Source: Halalkalicoccus tibetensis
GTDB taxonomy: Archaea; Halobacteriota; Halobacteria; Halobacteriales; Halalkalicoccaceae
Direction: 5' to 3'
NCBI RefSeq assembly: GCF_037996645.1
Contig: NZ_JBBMXV010000001.1
Span: 787,138-851,137, forward strand
Length of the DNA stretch: 64,000 nt
Below, one piece after another: positions 35,725-44,867 of the stretch. Position numbers and translations under genes: made by a program. Under the pieces are notes generated by a model. The model worked only from the letters and a program-made list of their open reading frames with translations. It made no database searches and was not told the DNA's origin. The number at the start of each line of letters is the position of its first letter. Position 1 is the first letter of the stretch.

Positions 35725-36273
35725 ATGGGTCGCCGTCGCACGCCTTCCTACGAGCCCCAGTCGTTCGAGACGCGCCACGGGGAGTGCCGGATCGAGCAGG
35801 GCTCGATCCACCTCGACGAGGGCCCCATCTGGCACGTTCGACGGACGATCGAGGGGATCCGCGAGGCAGACCTCGGTGCCCTCGGCAAGCCGGCACTGGT
35901 GGCCTTCACGCTCCTCGGGACCGTCTCGACGCTCCCCGGAACGTTCTCGCGGGCCTCCGACGGGGCGCTGTGGGCGGTGATCGGCGGCATTTTCGTTCTC
36001 GGTGCGCTCGTCTGGCAGCTCTCGGTCTGGCTGCGGCGCTGGCTCCTCGCTCCCGCCGAGATCCGCTGTAGCGACGTCGAGTCGGTCTCGCGGGTCGGCG
36101 ACGACACCCTCCGGATCGAGTACAAGGACGGCCCCCGACGGACCAGCCACGACCTGAAGCTCCCGCGGAAACACACCGAGGACGCGCGCTGCGAGGCGAC
36201 CAGCGGGTTCGCGGCGAAGGGCTTCGAGGTCGAGCGCGCGGAGCGCGAGAGATGGTACCGCGAGCTCGTCTGA
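35725..36273 (+). CDS. two-helix membrane protein with cytoplasmic PH-like part
   Basis: 182 residues. Two hydrophobic segments (ALVAFTLLGTVSTLPG and LWAVIGGIFVLGALVWQLSVW) follow a soluble N-terminus; after them residues 110-182 alternate strands with ESVSRVGDDTLRIEYKDGPRR, reminiscent of bacterial PH-like domains. No function assigned. A TTTTA box 26-30 nt upstream of ATG 35725 suits a leaderless message. It is divergent from hisC. Confidence 0.72.
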   Translation: MGRRRTPSYEPQSFETRHGECRIEQGSIHLDEGPIWHVRRTIEGIREADLGALGKPALVAFTLLGTVSTLPGTFSRASDGALWAVIGGIFVLGALVWQLSVWLRRWLLAPAEIRCSDVESVSRVGDDTLRIEYKDGPRRTSHDLKLPRKHTEDARCEATSGFAAKGFEVERAERERWYRELV

Positions 36274-36283
36274 GCTTCCTCCG

Positions 36284-36811
36284 CTACTCCGCCCCCTCGC
36301 CGGCGCCGGCCGCCGCGAAGTTCGCGAGCGCCTCGCTCATCGCCTCGATCTCCTCGGAGCGCGAGACGCCGTGGCGCTCGACGAGGTTCCACTCGGGATC
36401 GTTGTAGGTGATCTGCACCTGCCCCTCCTCGTCACACCAGACCAGCAGCTTCTGGGGGAGGTCGATCCCCGCGGCCTGGTTCTCCCGCATGATCGGGGTT
36501 CCGACCTCCGGCGTGCCGAAGAGGATCAGCGTCGTCTCTCGGAGCTCCTCGCGGACCGACTCGGCGTTCGCCGCGTGATCGAACGTCGTGATCAGCTCCG
36601 GGGGCTCCTCCTCGATCGCGGCCTCGATCCGTTCGACGGTCCCCGCCACCGTCTCGCCGCCCTCGACGGTCACGAGCCCGTCCTCCTCGCTTTCGTCGCC
36701 TTCGTCCGCGGCCCCGATCCCCCCGAGGCCCGCGACGCCCGCTACCCCGCCCGCGGTCAGCCCGGCGAGCTTCAGTACGGTCCGTCGGTCGTCGTCGGTG
36801 TTGCGTGACAT
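36284..36811 (-). CDS. Tat-exported DUF302 protein
   Basis: 175 residues. MSRNTDDDRRTVLKLAGLTAGG has twin arginines followed by a hydrophobic region, so export by Tat is expected. The mature part is a DUF302 domain: TVERIEAAIEE, ITTFDHAANAESV, LILFGTPEVGTPIM and LPQKLLVWCDEEGQVQITYND, all recognisable blocks. DUF302 proteins are small beta-alpha folds of unclear role, often linked to stress. Start at 36811; a longer reading from 36826 adds five residues. Confidence 0.88.
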   Translation of the reverse strand: MSRNTDDDRRTVLKLAGLTAGGVAGVAGLGGIGAADEGDESEEDGLVTVEGGETVAGTVERIEAAIEEEPPELITTFDHAANAESVREELRETTLILFGTPEVGTPIMRENQAAGIDLPQKLLVWCDEEGQVQITYNDPEWNLVERHGVSRSEEIEAMSEALANFAAAGAGEGAE

Positions 36812-36915
36812 GGCTCCGGCTACCACGTCGGGCGCGACCGGGAAACCTCCTGTTCGTTTGGTTCTATCCGTTATGGACTGAGAAAATCCTCGGCGGTTCT
36901 ACGGCTCCCGGCGCG

Positions 36916-37641
36916 CTACTGGCGCACGTCGTGTTCGAGGGTGCCGATCCCCTCGATCTCGACCTCGACCGTGTTCCCGTCCTCGACCGGCCCGACACCT
37001 TCCGGAGTTCCGGTGGCGATCACGTCGCCCGATTCGAGGGTCATGTACTGGGTGATCTCCGCGATCAGCTCCGGGATCGAGAAGATCAGGTGATCGAGGG
37101 TGGAGTCCTGGCGGGTCTCGCCGTCGACTCGCAGCTGGATCCGCGCGTCGTCCGGGACCTCGTCGGGCGTCGCGAGCACGGGACCAATCGGCGCGGCGTT
37201 GTCGAAGGCCTTCCCGCGGACCCAGTTCTGCTCCTCGTCCTGGTCGTCGCGGTTCGAGAGGTCATCGAAGCAGGTGTAGCCCGCGATCACGTCCTCCGCG
37301 TCGGCCTCGTCCACGTGGCGACACTGCTCGCCGATCACGACCGCGAGCTCGGCCTCGTGCTCGACGTACCGGTCGGCGGGCAGCCCCACGGTGTCGCCGT
37401 GGCCCGCGACGGCGTTGGGCGGTTTGAGAAACAGGAGGGGACGATCGGGGACCTCCTCGTCGCGCTCCTCGGCGTGGGCGGCGTAGTTGCGGCCGATGCA
37501 GACGATCTTGGTCGGCTCACACGGCGCGAGGAGATCGACTTCCTCGGCGTCGTAGCTCTCGTCGCCGAAGCTGACCTCCCCGTCCGAGTACTCGCCCTGC
37601 CGGACCGAGCCGGCGGGATCGCGGAAGCGTACGCGGTGCAT
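36916..37641 (-). CDS. fumarylacetoacetate hydrolase family protein
   Basis: 241 residues. [14 protein letters not shown] near residue 46, the metal-binding ESE-like site within [16 protein letters not shown] near residue 90, and [19 protein letters not shown] near residue 212 match the FAH superfamily. Members hydrolyse or decarboxylate dioxo acids with Mg or Mn; oxaloacetate decarboxylase and acylpyruvase activities are common. The precise reaction is not readable. A single gene. Confidence 0.92.
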   Translation of the reverse strand: MHRVRFRDPAGSVRQGEYSDGEVSFGDESYDAEEVDLLAPCEPTKIVCIGRNYAAHAEERDEEVPDRPLLFLKPPNAVAGHGDTVGLPADRYVEHEAELAVVIGEQCRHVDEADAEDVIAGYTCFDDLSNRDDQDEEQNWVRGKAFDNAAPIGPVLATPDEVPDDARIQLRVDGETRQDSTLDHLIFSIPELIAEITQYMTLESGDVIATGTPEGVGPVEDGNTVEVEIEGIGTLEHDVRQ

Positions 37642-37750
37642 GGATGGGTCTCAGACCGGGAGGTCAAAAGGCTTCGTCCCGCGGCAGTTCGTATCAGGGA
37701 TCGGAGCCGGCGGTACCTTTTATGGAGTCCTCGGCCGATGTCCCACCCGT

Positions 37751-38479
37751 ATGGAACTCACCTGGCACGGCCACTCGACGTGGTACGTCACCGTCGGCGA
37801 GACCGACCTGCTGATCGACCCGTTCTTCGACAACCCGAAGACCGACCTCGAACCGGGCGACGTGGACTCGCCCGACTACGTCCTGCTCACCCACGCCCAC
37901 GCCGACCACATCGGCCACGCGGGCGAGTTCAGCGACGCGACCCTCGTCGCCGTCCCGGAGCTCGCAGCCTACGCCCAGGAGGAGCTGGGCTTTTCGGACG
38001 CGGTCGGCGGCATGGGGATGAACATGGGCGGCACCGTCGAGTGCGGCGACGCCTACGTGACGATGTGTCGCGCCGACCACACCAACGGGATCGACACCGA
38101 CTACGAGTACTCGGCGGGCCCGCCGGCCGGGTTCGTGATCAGCGACACCGAGCCCACCCAGGTCGAGGACGAGGAGTCGACCGCGTTCTACCACGCGGGC
38201 GACACCGCGCTGATGACCGAGATGCGCGAGATCATCGGCCCGTATCTCGAGCCCGACGCCGCCGCACTGCCGGCTGGCGACCACTTTACGATGGGGCCGT
38301 GGCAGGCCGCGATCGCCGTCGACTGGCTCGACGTCGACCACGCCTTCCCGATGCACTACGACACCTTCCCGCCCATCGAGATCGACACCGAGGAGTTCGA
38401 AAGCGAGGTCGAGGCGACCGGCAGCGACGCCGAGGTCCACGTCCTCGCGGGTGACGAGTCCTTCGAGCTGTCGGGATAG
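37751..38479 (+). CDS. metallo-beta-lactamase fold hydrolase, UPF0173 type
   Basis: 242 residues. [26 protein letters not shown] and the metal motif [14 protein letters not shown] near residue 50, with H in [10 protein letters not shown] near 117 and D in [10 protein letters not shown] near 155, define a dinuclear zinc hydrolase. UPF0173 members lack a proven substrate. A TTTTATG box about 28 nt before the ATG supports the start. Length and motifs are normal. Confidence 0.9.
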   Translation: MELTWHGHSTWYVTVGETDLLIDPFFDNPKTDLEPGDVDSPDYVLLTHAHADHIGHAGEFSDATLVAVPELAAYAQEELGFSDAVGGMGMNMGGTVECGDAYVTMCRADHTNGIDTDYEYSAGPPAGFVISDTEPTQVEDEESTAFYHAGDTALMTEMREIIGPYLEPDAAALPAGDHFTMGPWQAAIAVDWLDVDHAFPMHYDTFPPIEIDTEEFESEVEATGSDAEVHVLAGDESFELSG

Positions 38480-38566
38480 CTCCCGCCAAATCCGTCGTGT
38501 CGGTACCGGTCCCCTTCACCTGCTAACACCACCTTTAGGGCGCTCGCGCCGGATTCATAGAACGCA

Positions 38567-38965
38567 ATGACCGATATCGAGACCACCAGCGTCAGCGAGC
38601 AGGGCTTCGTAACCAACAGCCAGGTCGGCGACTTCGAACTCACCATCGACGCCACCGACGAGGAGGGGCCAAACCCCAACCAGGTACTCGTCGCGGACTA
38701 CGCGTCGTGTTTCCTGCCGGCGTTCCGCGTCGCCGGCCAGCAGCGCGACCACGACGACCTGGGCAAGCTCCAGATCGACGCCGAGGCCGACCTCGACGAC
38801 GACGACGACCTCTCGACGGTCCGCTTCGAGATCTACGTCGAGGAGGACCTCGACGACGACGAGCTCGACGAGATCGTCGATCGCGCGGAGGGCATCTGTC
38901 ACGTCCACGCCGCGCTGCGCGACGACCTGCACGCCGAGATCAGCGCCGAAGGCGGCGCGTTCTAA
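38567..38965 (+). CDS. OsmC-family peroxiredoxin-like protein
   Basis: 132 residues. One reactive cysteine in DYASCFLPAFRVAGQQ near residue 47 and a second in EGICHVHAALR near residue 112 are spaced as in OsmC/Ohr, which reduces organic hydroperoxides with its two cysteines. The protein is acidic throughout. Small, single-gene unit. Confidence 0.88.
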   Translation: MTDIETTSVSEQGFVTNSQVGDFELTIDATDEEGPNPNQVLVADYASCFLPAFRVAGQQRDHDDLGKLQIDAEADLDDDDDLSTVRFEIYVEEDLDDDELDEIVDRAEGICHVHAALRDDLHAEISAEGGAF

Positions 38966-39014
38966 GCCGGAGCCGAGCGGGAACCTTCTTTTATCGCCTG
39001 ATCGAATGACGGGT

Positions 39015-39470
39015 ATGAGCGATCGACAGTGGATGGACCGGATCGTCGGCGACCGGATGGCCGTCGACCGGGAGTTCACCGAGCGGGTCAACGAGTCGCG
39101 TTTCTCGAGCCAGCAGTGGGGGCTGATCATGACGGCGACGGAGTTCGAGATCCACGGCGCCGAGGAGCCCGAGAGCGCCGAGATCGTCGCGAACACCGAG
39201 AAGCTCCCCCAGATCATGCCCGAACTCGAGAAGATCGACGCCCAGGTCCAGGCGGCGGGCGGGGCCGGCGGCTCTACGGGGAGCGACCCCTCCGGCGGCA
39301 TCCTCGACTCGATCAAGGGCGCCCTCGGTCTCGGGGGCGGGGGTAGCGGCGCGAGCGACGAGGACCGGCAGGCGGCCGAATCGCTCGTCGCCGAGTACGC
39401 CGACCGCCTACAGGAGCGCCTCGAAGAACAGGGGAAGTGGGAGTCGACCTGTCGGACCGCGACCGACTAG
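39015..39470 (+). CDS. DUF5799-type haloarchaeal protein
   Basis: 151 residues. RQWMDRIVGDRMAVDREFTERV and SRFSSQQWGLIMTATEFEI are blocks I recall from the haloarchaea-only DUF5799 family. A glycine-rich linker follows (GGAGGSTGSDPSGG), then an acidic helix. Function unknown. The ATG at 39015 suits a TTTTAT box about 24 nt upstream better than the ATG at 39006. The last four bases overlap a convergent micro-gene. Confidence 0.8.
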   Translation: MSDRQWMDRIVGDRMAVDREFTERVNESRFSSQQWGLIMTATEFEIHGAEEPESAEIVANTEKLPQIMPELEKIDAQVQAAGGAGGSTGSDPSGGILDSIKGALGLGGGGSGASDEDRQAAESLVAEYADRLQERLEEQGKWESTCRTATD

Positions 39471-39616
39471 AGCTCCTCGCCGGCGTGGTGGAGCGTCATC
39501 TCGCTGGTCTCGTAGATGTTGATCAGCTCGTTGATGAGCTCCTCGTAGGACTCCTCCTCCTCGCGCAGCCCGTCGAGCCGTTCGATCGTCTCCTCGTCGA
39601 GGTCGACCTGGGTCAT
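39467..39616 (-). CDS. small antitoxin-like protein
   Basis: 49 residues: MTQVDLDEETIERLDGLREEEESYEELINELINIYE. The pattern of a short strand followed by two helices is that of ribbon-helix-helix proteins and VapB-like antitoxins, and this type is common as a solitary gene in haloarchaea. No toxin gene lies beside it. DNA binding is inferred from fold only. Confidence 0.75.
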   Translation of the reverse strand: MTQVDLDEETIERLDGLREEEESYEELINELINIYETSEMTLHHAGEEL

Positions 39617-39719
39617 GCTTTCCCGTTCGTCGTCCCCCGTTGTAAGTGTTGGCCGTCGGTCCACGGACAAATCAGCAGGCATTTGAGCCCCCGCCGACCA
39701 CCGACAGGCAGTTTGGACA

Positions 39720-41213
39720 ATGGGTGAGGACCGGGCCAGCTTCGTCGAGTACGGTATCGAGGACAGACCGCCGCTTTTCGAATCCGTGCTGTTGGGGCTA
39801 CAACACTACCTCACGATGGTCGGCGCGAACATCGCCGTCCCGCTGATCCTCGCGGGCGCGATGGGGATGCCCCCCGACGTCACCGCCCGGTTCGTGGGCA
39901 CGTTCTTCGTCGTTTCGGGGATCGCGACGCTCGCCCAGACCACCCTCGGCAACCGCTATCCGATCGTCCAGGGCGCGCCGTTCTCGATGCTCGCGCCCGC
40001 GCTCGCGATCATCGCCGTCGTCGGCGCGATCCCCGGCGAGCCGAACTGGCAGACCGACCTCCTCTACCTCCAGGGGGCGATCATCGTCGCCGCTGGCGTC
40101 CAGATAGCCGTCGGCTATCTCGGCCTCATCGGTCGGCTCCGGCGCTTCCTCTCGCCCGTCGTCATCGCCCCCACGATCGCCCTGATCGGGCTCGCGCTGT
40201 TCGACGCCGACCAGATCACCGCCGCGAACCAGGACTGGCTGCTTCTGGGCCTCACGGTCGGCCTGATCGTCCTCTTCTCCCAGTACCTCAAGTCGAAGAA
40301 CCGCGCGTTCCAACTGTTCCCCGTCATCCTCGGGGTCGCGATCGTCTGGGTGCTCGCCGCGGTCCTCTCGGTGACGGGTTTCTACTCCCCCGACTCACCG
40401 GGCTACGTCGCGCTGGGTCAGGTCGCAGCGGCCCCGCCGCTGATGCCGATCTATCCCTTCCAGTGGGGGGTTCCGAGGGTCGAGTTCGCGCTCGTGATCG
40501 GGATGATAGCCGGAGTGCTCGCCTCGGTGATCGAGAGCTTCGGGGACTATCAGGCGGTCGCGCGCCTCACCGGCTCGGGCGCGCCGAGCGAGAAACGCAT
40601 CAACCACGGGATCGGCATGGAGGGGCTGATGAACGTCTTTTCGGGGGTCATGGGCACCGGCGGCTCGACCTCCTACTCGGAGAACATCGGCGCGATCGGT
40701 CTCACCGGCGTGGCCTCGCGCTACGTCGTGCAGGTCGGCGCGGCGGTCATGATCGTCGTCGGCTTCGTCGGGTATTTCGGCCAGCTGGTCGCCACCATCC
40801 CTGACCCGATCGTCGGCGGGCTGTTCGTCGCGATGTTCGGCCAGATCGTCGCCGTCGGGATCTCGACGCTGAAACACGTCGACCTGGACAGCCAGCGAAA
40901 CGTCTTCACCGTCGGCTTCTCGCTGTTCGTCGGGCTCGCGATCCCCCAGTACATGGCGAACTTCGAGAGCGCGGCGGCCTTCCGCGAACTGGCCGCCGGC
41001 GTTTCGCCCGTCCTCGGATCGCCCCTGATCGCCGACACCGTCTTCGTCATCGGCGGCACCGGCATGGCCGTCGGCGGGCTGGTCGCGCTCGTGCTCGATA
41101 ACACGATTCCCGGCACCAGGAAGGAACGCGGCCTCGAGGCCTGGGACGAACGCACGGAGGACGAAAGCGAGTTCCGAAGTGCCTGGGAACGGCTCCGGCA
41201 GTCGACGGACTGA
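39720..41213 (+). CDS. NCS2-family nucleobase permease
   Basis: 497 residues with 14 predicted helices. The substrate-binding segments are helix 8 with FALVIGMIAGVLASVIESFGDYQAVARLTG and helix 10 with MNVFSGVMGTGGSTSYSENIGAIGLTGVASR; the ESFGDYQA and S-T-S-Y-S-E-N motifs define the uracil/xanthine (NAT) family. It should import a purine or pyrimidine base by proton symport. Whether it prefers uracil or xanthine cannot be told. Only 51 nt lie before the membrane protein gene. Confidence 0.93.
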   Translation: MGEDRASFVEYGIEDRPPLFESVLLGLQHYLTMVGANIAVPLILAGAMGMPPDVTARFVGTFFVVSGIATLAQTTLGNRYPIVQGAPFSMLAPALAIIAVVGAIPGEPNWQTDLLYLQGAIIVAAGVQIAVGYLGLIGRLRRFLSPVVIAPTIALIGLALFDADQITAANQDWLLLGLTVGLIVLFSQYLKSKNRAFQLFPVILGVAIVWVLAAVLSVTGFYSPDSPGYVALGQVAAAPPLMPIYPFQWGVPRVEFALVIGMIAGVLASVIESFGDYQAVARLTGSGAPSEKRINHGIGMEGLMNVFSGVMGTGGSTSYSENIGAIGLTGVASRYVVQVGAAVMIVVGFVGYFGQLVATIPDPIVGGLFVAMFGQIVAVGISTLKHVDLDSQRNVFTVGFSLFVGLAIPQYMANFESAAAFRELAAGVSPVLGSPLIADTVFVIGGTGMAVGGLVALVLDNTIPGTRKERGLEAWDERTEDESEFRSAWERLRQSTD

Positions 41214-41264
41214 GCCGTCCACGCGGCCCGAAAGCATTTACGCGCGTTCGTGTACGTCCGATCC

Positions 41265-41726
41265 ATGTCCACCGAACGACGATCGCTTCTGATACCCGGC
41301 GCGGTCTATCTGGGGGCCGTCGTTCTGGTCGGCGTCCCCACGATGGCCGTCCTCCCGTCGCTGCTCGGCCACGCGCTGGAGGCGCTCGGCTGGGACTGGC
41401 TCTCAGGGAGCGTCGGCTCCACCCTTATCCTCGGCCTGTCGGTCCTGATCGGCCTCCAGCTCGCCGTCGAGGCGGCCGCGCTCCAGCTGGGGGGCGTCGC
41501 GGCGCTCGGCCGCGGCTCGCCCCGCGTCATGCTCATCCGCCACGTCGCCCTCGCGGTCAGCGTGTTCGCGGTGCTGGCGGCCGTGCTCGTGGCCGCGGTT
41601 TCGGCCGTCGTCGGCGGGTACGGAACCGCGACGGTCGCCGTCGGATCCCTCGTCGCGCTGGCGGCCGCGGCCGCCCTCTACCGCGGGTCGCGGGCGTTCG
41701 TCGCCGGGCTCCGGACGGACGATTGA
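41265..41726 (+). CDS. four-helix membrane protein of unknown function
   Basis: 153 residues, almost entirely hydrophobic: four helices separated by short basic or polar turns. Between helices 2 and 3, ALGRGSPRVMLIRH is basic, so loops there face the cytoplasm. There is no recognised family. It is downstream of the nucleobase permease on the same strand, but a TTTACG-type element about 25 nt upstream suggests its own start. Confidence 0.65.
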   Translation: MSTERRSLLIPGAVYLGAVVLVGVPTMAVLPSLLGHALEALGWDWLSGSVGSTLILGLSVLIGLQLAVEAAALQLGGVAALGRGSPRVMLIRHVALAVSVFAVLAAVLVAAVSAVVGGYGTATVAVGSLVALAAAAALYRGSRAFVAGLRTDD

Positions 41727-41737
41727 CTCCGAACCGA

Positions 41738-42301
41738 CTACTCCTCGCGCCACTTGACCGAACAGCCCCGCGAGGGCTGCTCGTCGACCGTGATCCCCTC
41801 GCCCGCCAGCACCGACTCGATGGCCTCGCGCAGGTCGTGTTCGGTCGGCTCGGCGTCGGGATCGTGGGCGTCGTCGATCCGCCCGTGATAGGTCAGTCGG
41901 AACTCCCCGCCTTCCCGCTCGAAGAGGAACGGGTCGGGCGTACAGACCGCGCCGTACGCGCGGGCGACCTCCTGGGACTCGTCGCGCAGATAGGCGTCGT
42001 AGGTGATCGTGCCCTCCTCGACCAGCTCCTTCATGCGTTCGAACGAGTCCTCGGGATACTCCTCGGCGTCGTTGGGGTTGATCCCGACGACCGCCACGTC
42101 GTCGTACTCGCGTGCGATCTCGTTCAGCGGCTCGATCTTCGCCTTCGCGTACGGGCAGTGGTTGCAGGTGAAGACGACCAGCAGTGCCTCGTGGTCGGCG
42201 AACTCCGCGAGGGCGTACGTACGGCCGTCCGCACCGGGAAGCTCGAACTCGGGGGCCGGATCGCCGTGTGCGAGGTCGCTGTCGGACTTCTGGAGCGCCA
42301 T
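41738..42301 (-). CDS. thioredoxin-fold peroxiredoxin/redoxin
   Basis: 187 residues. ALLVVFTCNHCPYAKAKIEPLN has a CxxC pair at the redox-active site (C47, C50), and VVGINPNDAEEYPEDSF and GAVCTPDPFLFE continue the AhpC/TlpA-like fold. It is related to thiol-disulfide redoxins of the redoxin superfamily; a peroxidase or a reductase role are both possible. The ATG at 42301 starts MALQKSDSDLAHGDPAPEF; nine upstream codons are also open. Confidence 0.85.
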   Translation of the reverse strand: MALQKSDSDLAHGDPAPEFELPGADGRTYALAEFADHEALLVVFTCNHCPYAKAKIEPLNEIAREYDDVAVVGINPNDAEEYPEDSFERMKELVEEGTITYDAYLRDESQEVARAYGAVCTPDPFLFEREGGEFRLTYHGRIDDAHDPDAEPTEHDLREAIESVLAGEGITVDEQPSRGCSVKWREE

Positions 42302-42334
42302 ACCGGGGTCTATGGACGACGACGACAAAGAGCT

Positions 42335-42751
42335 TCACTCGACGGCGGTGAGGTAGACCGCCACGATCGCGAAGCCGATCCCCGCGACCTTCCGTCCCGT
42401 GATCGGCTCGTCGAGCGCGACGAACCCCACCAGCGAGCTCGTGACGATGAACATCCCGAAGATCGGGACGACGACGCTGACGGGCCCCATCGCGAGCGCC
42501 CGATAATAGGCGAGGATCCCCACCGCGAGACAGATCCCGGCGGCGTACATGTAGGGCGCGTCGGGATGGGTGAGGTACTCGGCGACGGGCTCGCGCGTGA
42601 AGGCGATGATCGCCCCGGCGGCGATCACGAGCATGGTGTTCGAGACGATGACCGCGACGTCGCTCGGCACGTCGGTCGTCGCGATGCTCATCAGCGGCGC
42701 GACGAACGTGTAGGCGAGCAGGGCGAGAAGCGCCCACAGCAGGTAGTTCAT
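42335..42751 (-). CDS. half-size EamA/DMT-type transporter
   Basis: 138 residues with five hydrophobic helices: MNYLLWALLALLAYTFVAPLMS, then VIVSNTMLVIAAGAIIAFT, and near the end LDEPITGRKVAGIGFAIVAVYLT, which is the hallmark end of EamA repeats. At half the length of the usual ten-helix carriers it should work as a dimer, like small multidrug exporters. The start MNYLL is preferred to the upstream ATG at 42820. Confidence 0.83.
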   Translation of the reverse strand: MNYLLWALLALLAYTFVAPLMSIATTDVPSDVAVIVSNTMLVIAAGAIIAFTREPVAEYLTHPDAPYMYAAGICLAVGILAYYRALAMGPVSVVVPIFGMFIVTSSLVGFVALDEPITGRKVAGIGFAIVAVYLTAVE

Positions 42752-42851
42752 GGGGGAGCTACCCGCGCCGGATCGGTATGCGTTGCGATCCCGCCGGGGC
42801 GAATATCGGGCCGGGAGCAAGCCTTAACCCGCTGCCCTCTGCTCCCCCTGT

Positions 42852-43340
42852 ATGGAGCCGAAACGCGAACTGCTCGACGCCCTCTGTGCGAACGCCCGGA
42901 CCGAGACGGCGGATCTGGCGCGCCAGACCGGCCTCTCGGAGGACGAGGTCGAGCGAGCGATCGCCGACCTCGAGAACGAGGGCACGATCCGGGGCTACCA
43001 GGCGATCGTCGACTGGGAGGCGGTCGACGAGGACCACGCCCGCGCCGCGGTCGAGCTCAACGTCACCCTCGATCGCGAGACGGGCTACGCGGAGGTCTCC
43101 GACAGGCTCGCGAAGTTCCCCGAGGTCGACTCGCTGCACCTCGTCAGCGGCAACTACGACTTCCTGATGATCGTCGAGGCGGGCTCGGTGCGGAAGATCT
43201 CCCGGTTCGTCAGCGAGAAGGTCGCGCCCGTCCCCGAGGTGACCCAGACGGTGACCCATTTCGTCATGGAGACCTACAAGGAGGGCGGCATCGAGATGAA
43301 CGACGGCGACGACGACGATCGGCTCTCGGTCTCGCCATGA
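42852..43340 (+). CDS. Lrp/AsnC-family transcriptional regulator
   Basis: 162 residues. HTH LLDALCANARTETADLARQTGLSEDEVERAIADLENEGTIRGYQA covers residues 7-52, and an AsnC-type ferredoxin-like ligand domain follows (VAVELNVTLDRETGYAEVSD to QTVTHFVMETYKEGG). It probably senses an amino acid and controls the adjacent aminotransferase. The stop overlaps a 21-codon ORF that ends at the aminotransferase start. Confidence 0.9.
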   Translation: MEPKRELLDALCANARTETADLARQTGLSEDEVERAIADLENEGTIRGYQAIVDWEAVDEDHARAAVELNVTLDRETGYAEVSDRLAKFPEVDSLHLVSGNYDFLMIVEAGSVRKISRFVSEKVAPVPEVTQTVTHFVMETYKEGGIEMNDGDDDDRLSVSP

Positions 43341-43402
43341 ACGGCACCACGACAGGGGCGATCCCGTCCCGAACTCGCGCTCGCCGGAGGTCGTTCGAAT
43401 GA
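43337..43402 (+). other. 21-codon ORF bridging the Lrp and aminotransferase genes
   Basis: ATG overlaps the Lrp stop (ATGA) and its own stop overlaps the aminotransferase ATG (ATGA), so ribosomes could pass through it between the two genes. The peptide MNGTTTGAIPSRTRARRR is basic. It may be a real coupling peptide or only the spacer between two genes. Nothing in it looks like a domain. Confidence 0.35.
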
Positions 43403-44541
43403 GGACCTCCGAGCGCGTCGGGCGGGTTCCCCCCTCCGGAATCCGGAGGTTCTTCGAACTGGCCGAGGAGCGCGACGACGTCATCTCGCTCGGCGTCGGC
43501 GAGCCCGACTTCTCGGCGCCGTGGGCCGCCCGCGACGCCGCGATCGGCTCGTTGGAGCGGGGGCGGACCTCGTATACGGCGAACCGCGGGATGCGCGAGC
43601 TCCGCGAGGCGATCGCCCGCCACTGCGCGGAGCGCTACGACCTCGCGTACGACCCCGCGGAGGAGGTGCTGGTGACCACGGGCGTCAGCGAGGGCGTCGA
43701 CGTCGCGCTGCGGGCGCTGGTCGACCCCGGCGACCGGGTCGCGATGGTCGACCCCTCCTACGTCTCCTACAAGCCGGGCGTGCTGCTCGCCGACGGCGAG
43801 CCCCTGCCCGTTCGCACCCGCGAGGAGGAGCGCTTTCGCTTGACCTACGAGGCACTCGAACGCGCGGGCGCGGAGGAGGCCGACCTCCTCATACTGTGCT
43901 ATCCGAACAACCCCACGGGCGCGGTCATGCACGAGGAGCACCTCGAACCCGTCGCGGAGTTCTGTCGCGAGCACGACCTTCGAGTCCTCTCCGACGAGAT
44001 CTACGCCGACCTCACCTACGAGGGCGAGCACGTCTCGATCGCCACCCTCGACGGGATGCGCGAGCGCACGATCGTCTTCAACGGTTTCTCGAAGGCCTAT
44101 GCGATGACCGGACTCCGACTGGGCTACGCTCTCGGGCCCGGGGAGGGGATCGAGGCGATGAACCGCATCCACCAGTACTCGATGCTCTCGGCGCCGACGA
44201 CCGCCCAGCACGCCGCCCTCGAGGCACTCGAGAGCTGCGACGACGACGTCGAGGAGATGGTCGGGGCGTTCAACCGGCGACGGCGGTTCGTCCTCTCGCG
44301 CTTCTCCGAGATGGGGATCGACTGCTTCGATGCCCAGGGTGCTTTCTACGTCTTTCCCGAGGTCCCCGGCGACGACGAGGCGTTCGCGGAGGGCCTGCTC
44401 GAGGAGGAGGGCGTCGCGGCCGTCCCGGGCTCGGTCTTCGGCGAGGCCGGCGAGGGCCACCTCCGGGTCTCGTACGCGAGCGGCCTCCCCCAGCTGAAGG
44501 AGGCCATGAACCGCCTCGAGGCGTACGTCTCCTCGCGGTAG
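43399..44541 (+). CDS. PLP-dependent aminotransferase, class I/II
   Basis: 380 residues of fold-type I. VISLGVGEPDFSAPWAAR near residue 30, LCYPNNPTGAVMHEEHL near 170, LSDEIYADLTYEG near 202 and the PLP lysine in FNGFSKAYAMTGLRLGYAL near 234 are in order. The family includes aspartate and aromatic aminotransferases. Regulation by the upstream Lrp-type gene is likely by context. The internal segment EVPGDDEAFAEGLLEEEGVAAVPG is standard. The substrate is not certain. Confidence 0.92.
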   Translation: MRTSERVGRVPPSGIRRFFELAEERDDVISLGVGEPDFSAPWAARDAAIGSLERGRTSYTANRGMRELREAIARHCAERYDLAYDPAEEVLVTTGVSEGVDVALRALVDPGDRVAMVDPSYVSYKPGVLLADGEPLPVRTREEERFRLTYEALERAGAEEADLLILCYPNNPTGAVMHEEHLEPVAEFCREHDLRVLSDEIYADLTYEGEHVSIATLDGMRERTIVFNGFSKAYAMTGLRLGYALGPGEGIEAMNRIHQYSMLSAPTTAQHAALEALESCDDDVEEMVGAFNRRRRFVLSRFSEMGIDCFDAQGAFYVFPEVPGDDEAFAEGLLEEEGVAAVPGSVFGEAGEGHLRVSYASGLPQLKEAMNRLEAYVSSR

Positions 44542-44867
44542 CTTTCAGTGGATTTGAGCCAGTAGGGATGCCCGACGACGAGGAGAGACGACGGGATCGA
44601 TCCCGTCCTCGATGCGCCTTTGAAGCGATCGTTCCATCGCAGGTGGCGGTTGCGACGCGCTTCGGGTACGGAGTCGTAGTCAGTTCCGTGAACTCGTGAA
44701 CCCGACCTCCCGACCGTCGGGGCTGTGATACGAGCACGGACCCCCTATCGGACGTGCCGCCACGAACCGGCCGGGAACTAACGGTTCCACACGTCGCAAC
44801 CCTCACCGGGCCGGAACACGCCAGGAGCGCCTTTACTCGTCTCGGCTCCCGAGATACGGGCAGTACA
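44542..44867. other. 326-nt intergenic region with an 18-bp perfect palindrome
   Basis: No homologous ORF is seen. The palindrome GACGGGATCGATCCCGTC is at 44590-44607. The + strand ORF that continues from the aminotransferase frame is Arg-rich and unlikely to be coding. The promoter of the downstream gene is not clear; CCTTTACTC lies about 36 nt before its ATG. Confidence 0.5.

Noticed and set aside
39467..39616. Toxin-antitoxin pair at the antitoxin-like gene
   Set aside because: No PIN, RelE or other toxin lies on either side; neighbours are a DUF5799 gene and a nucleobase permease.
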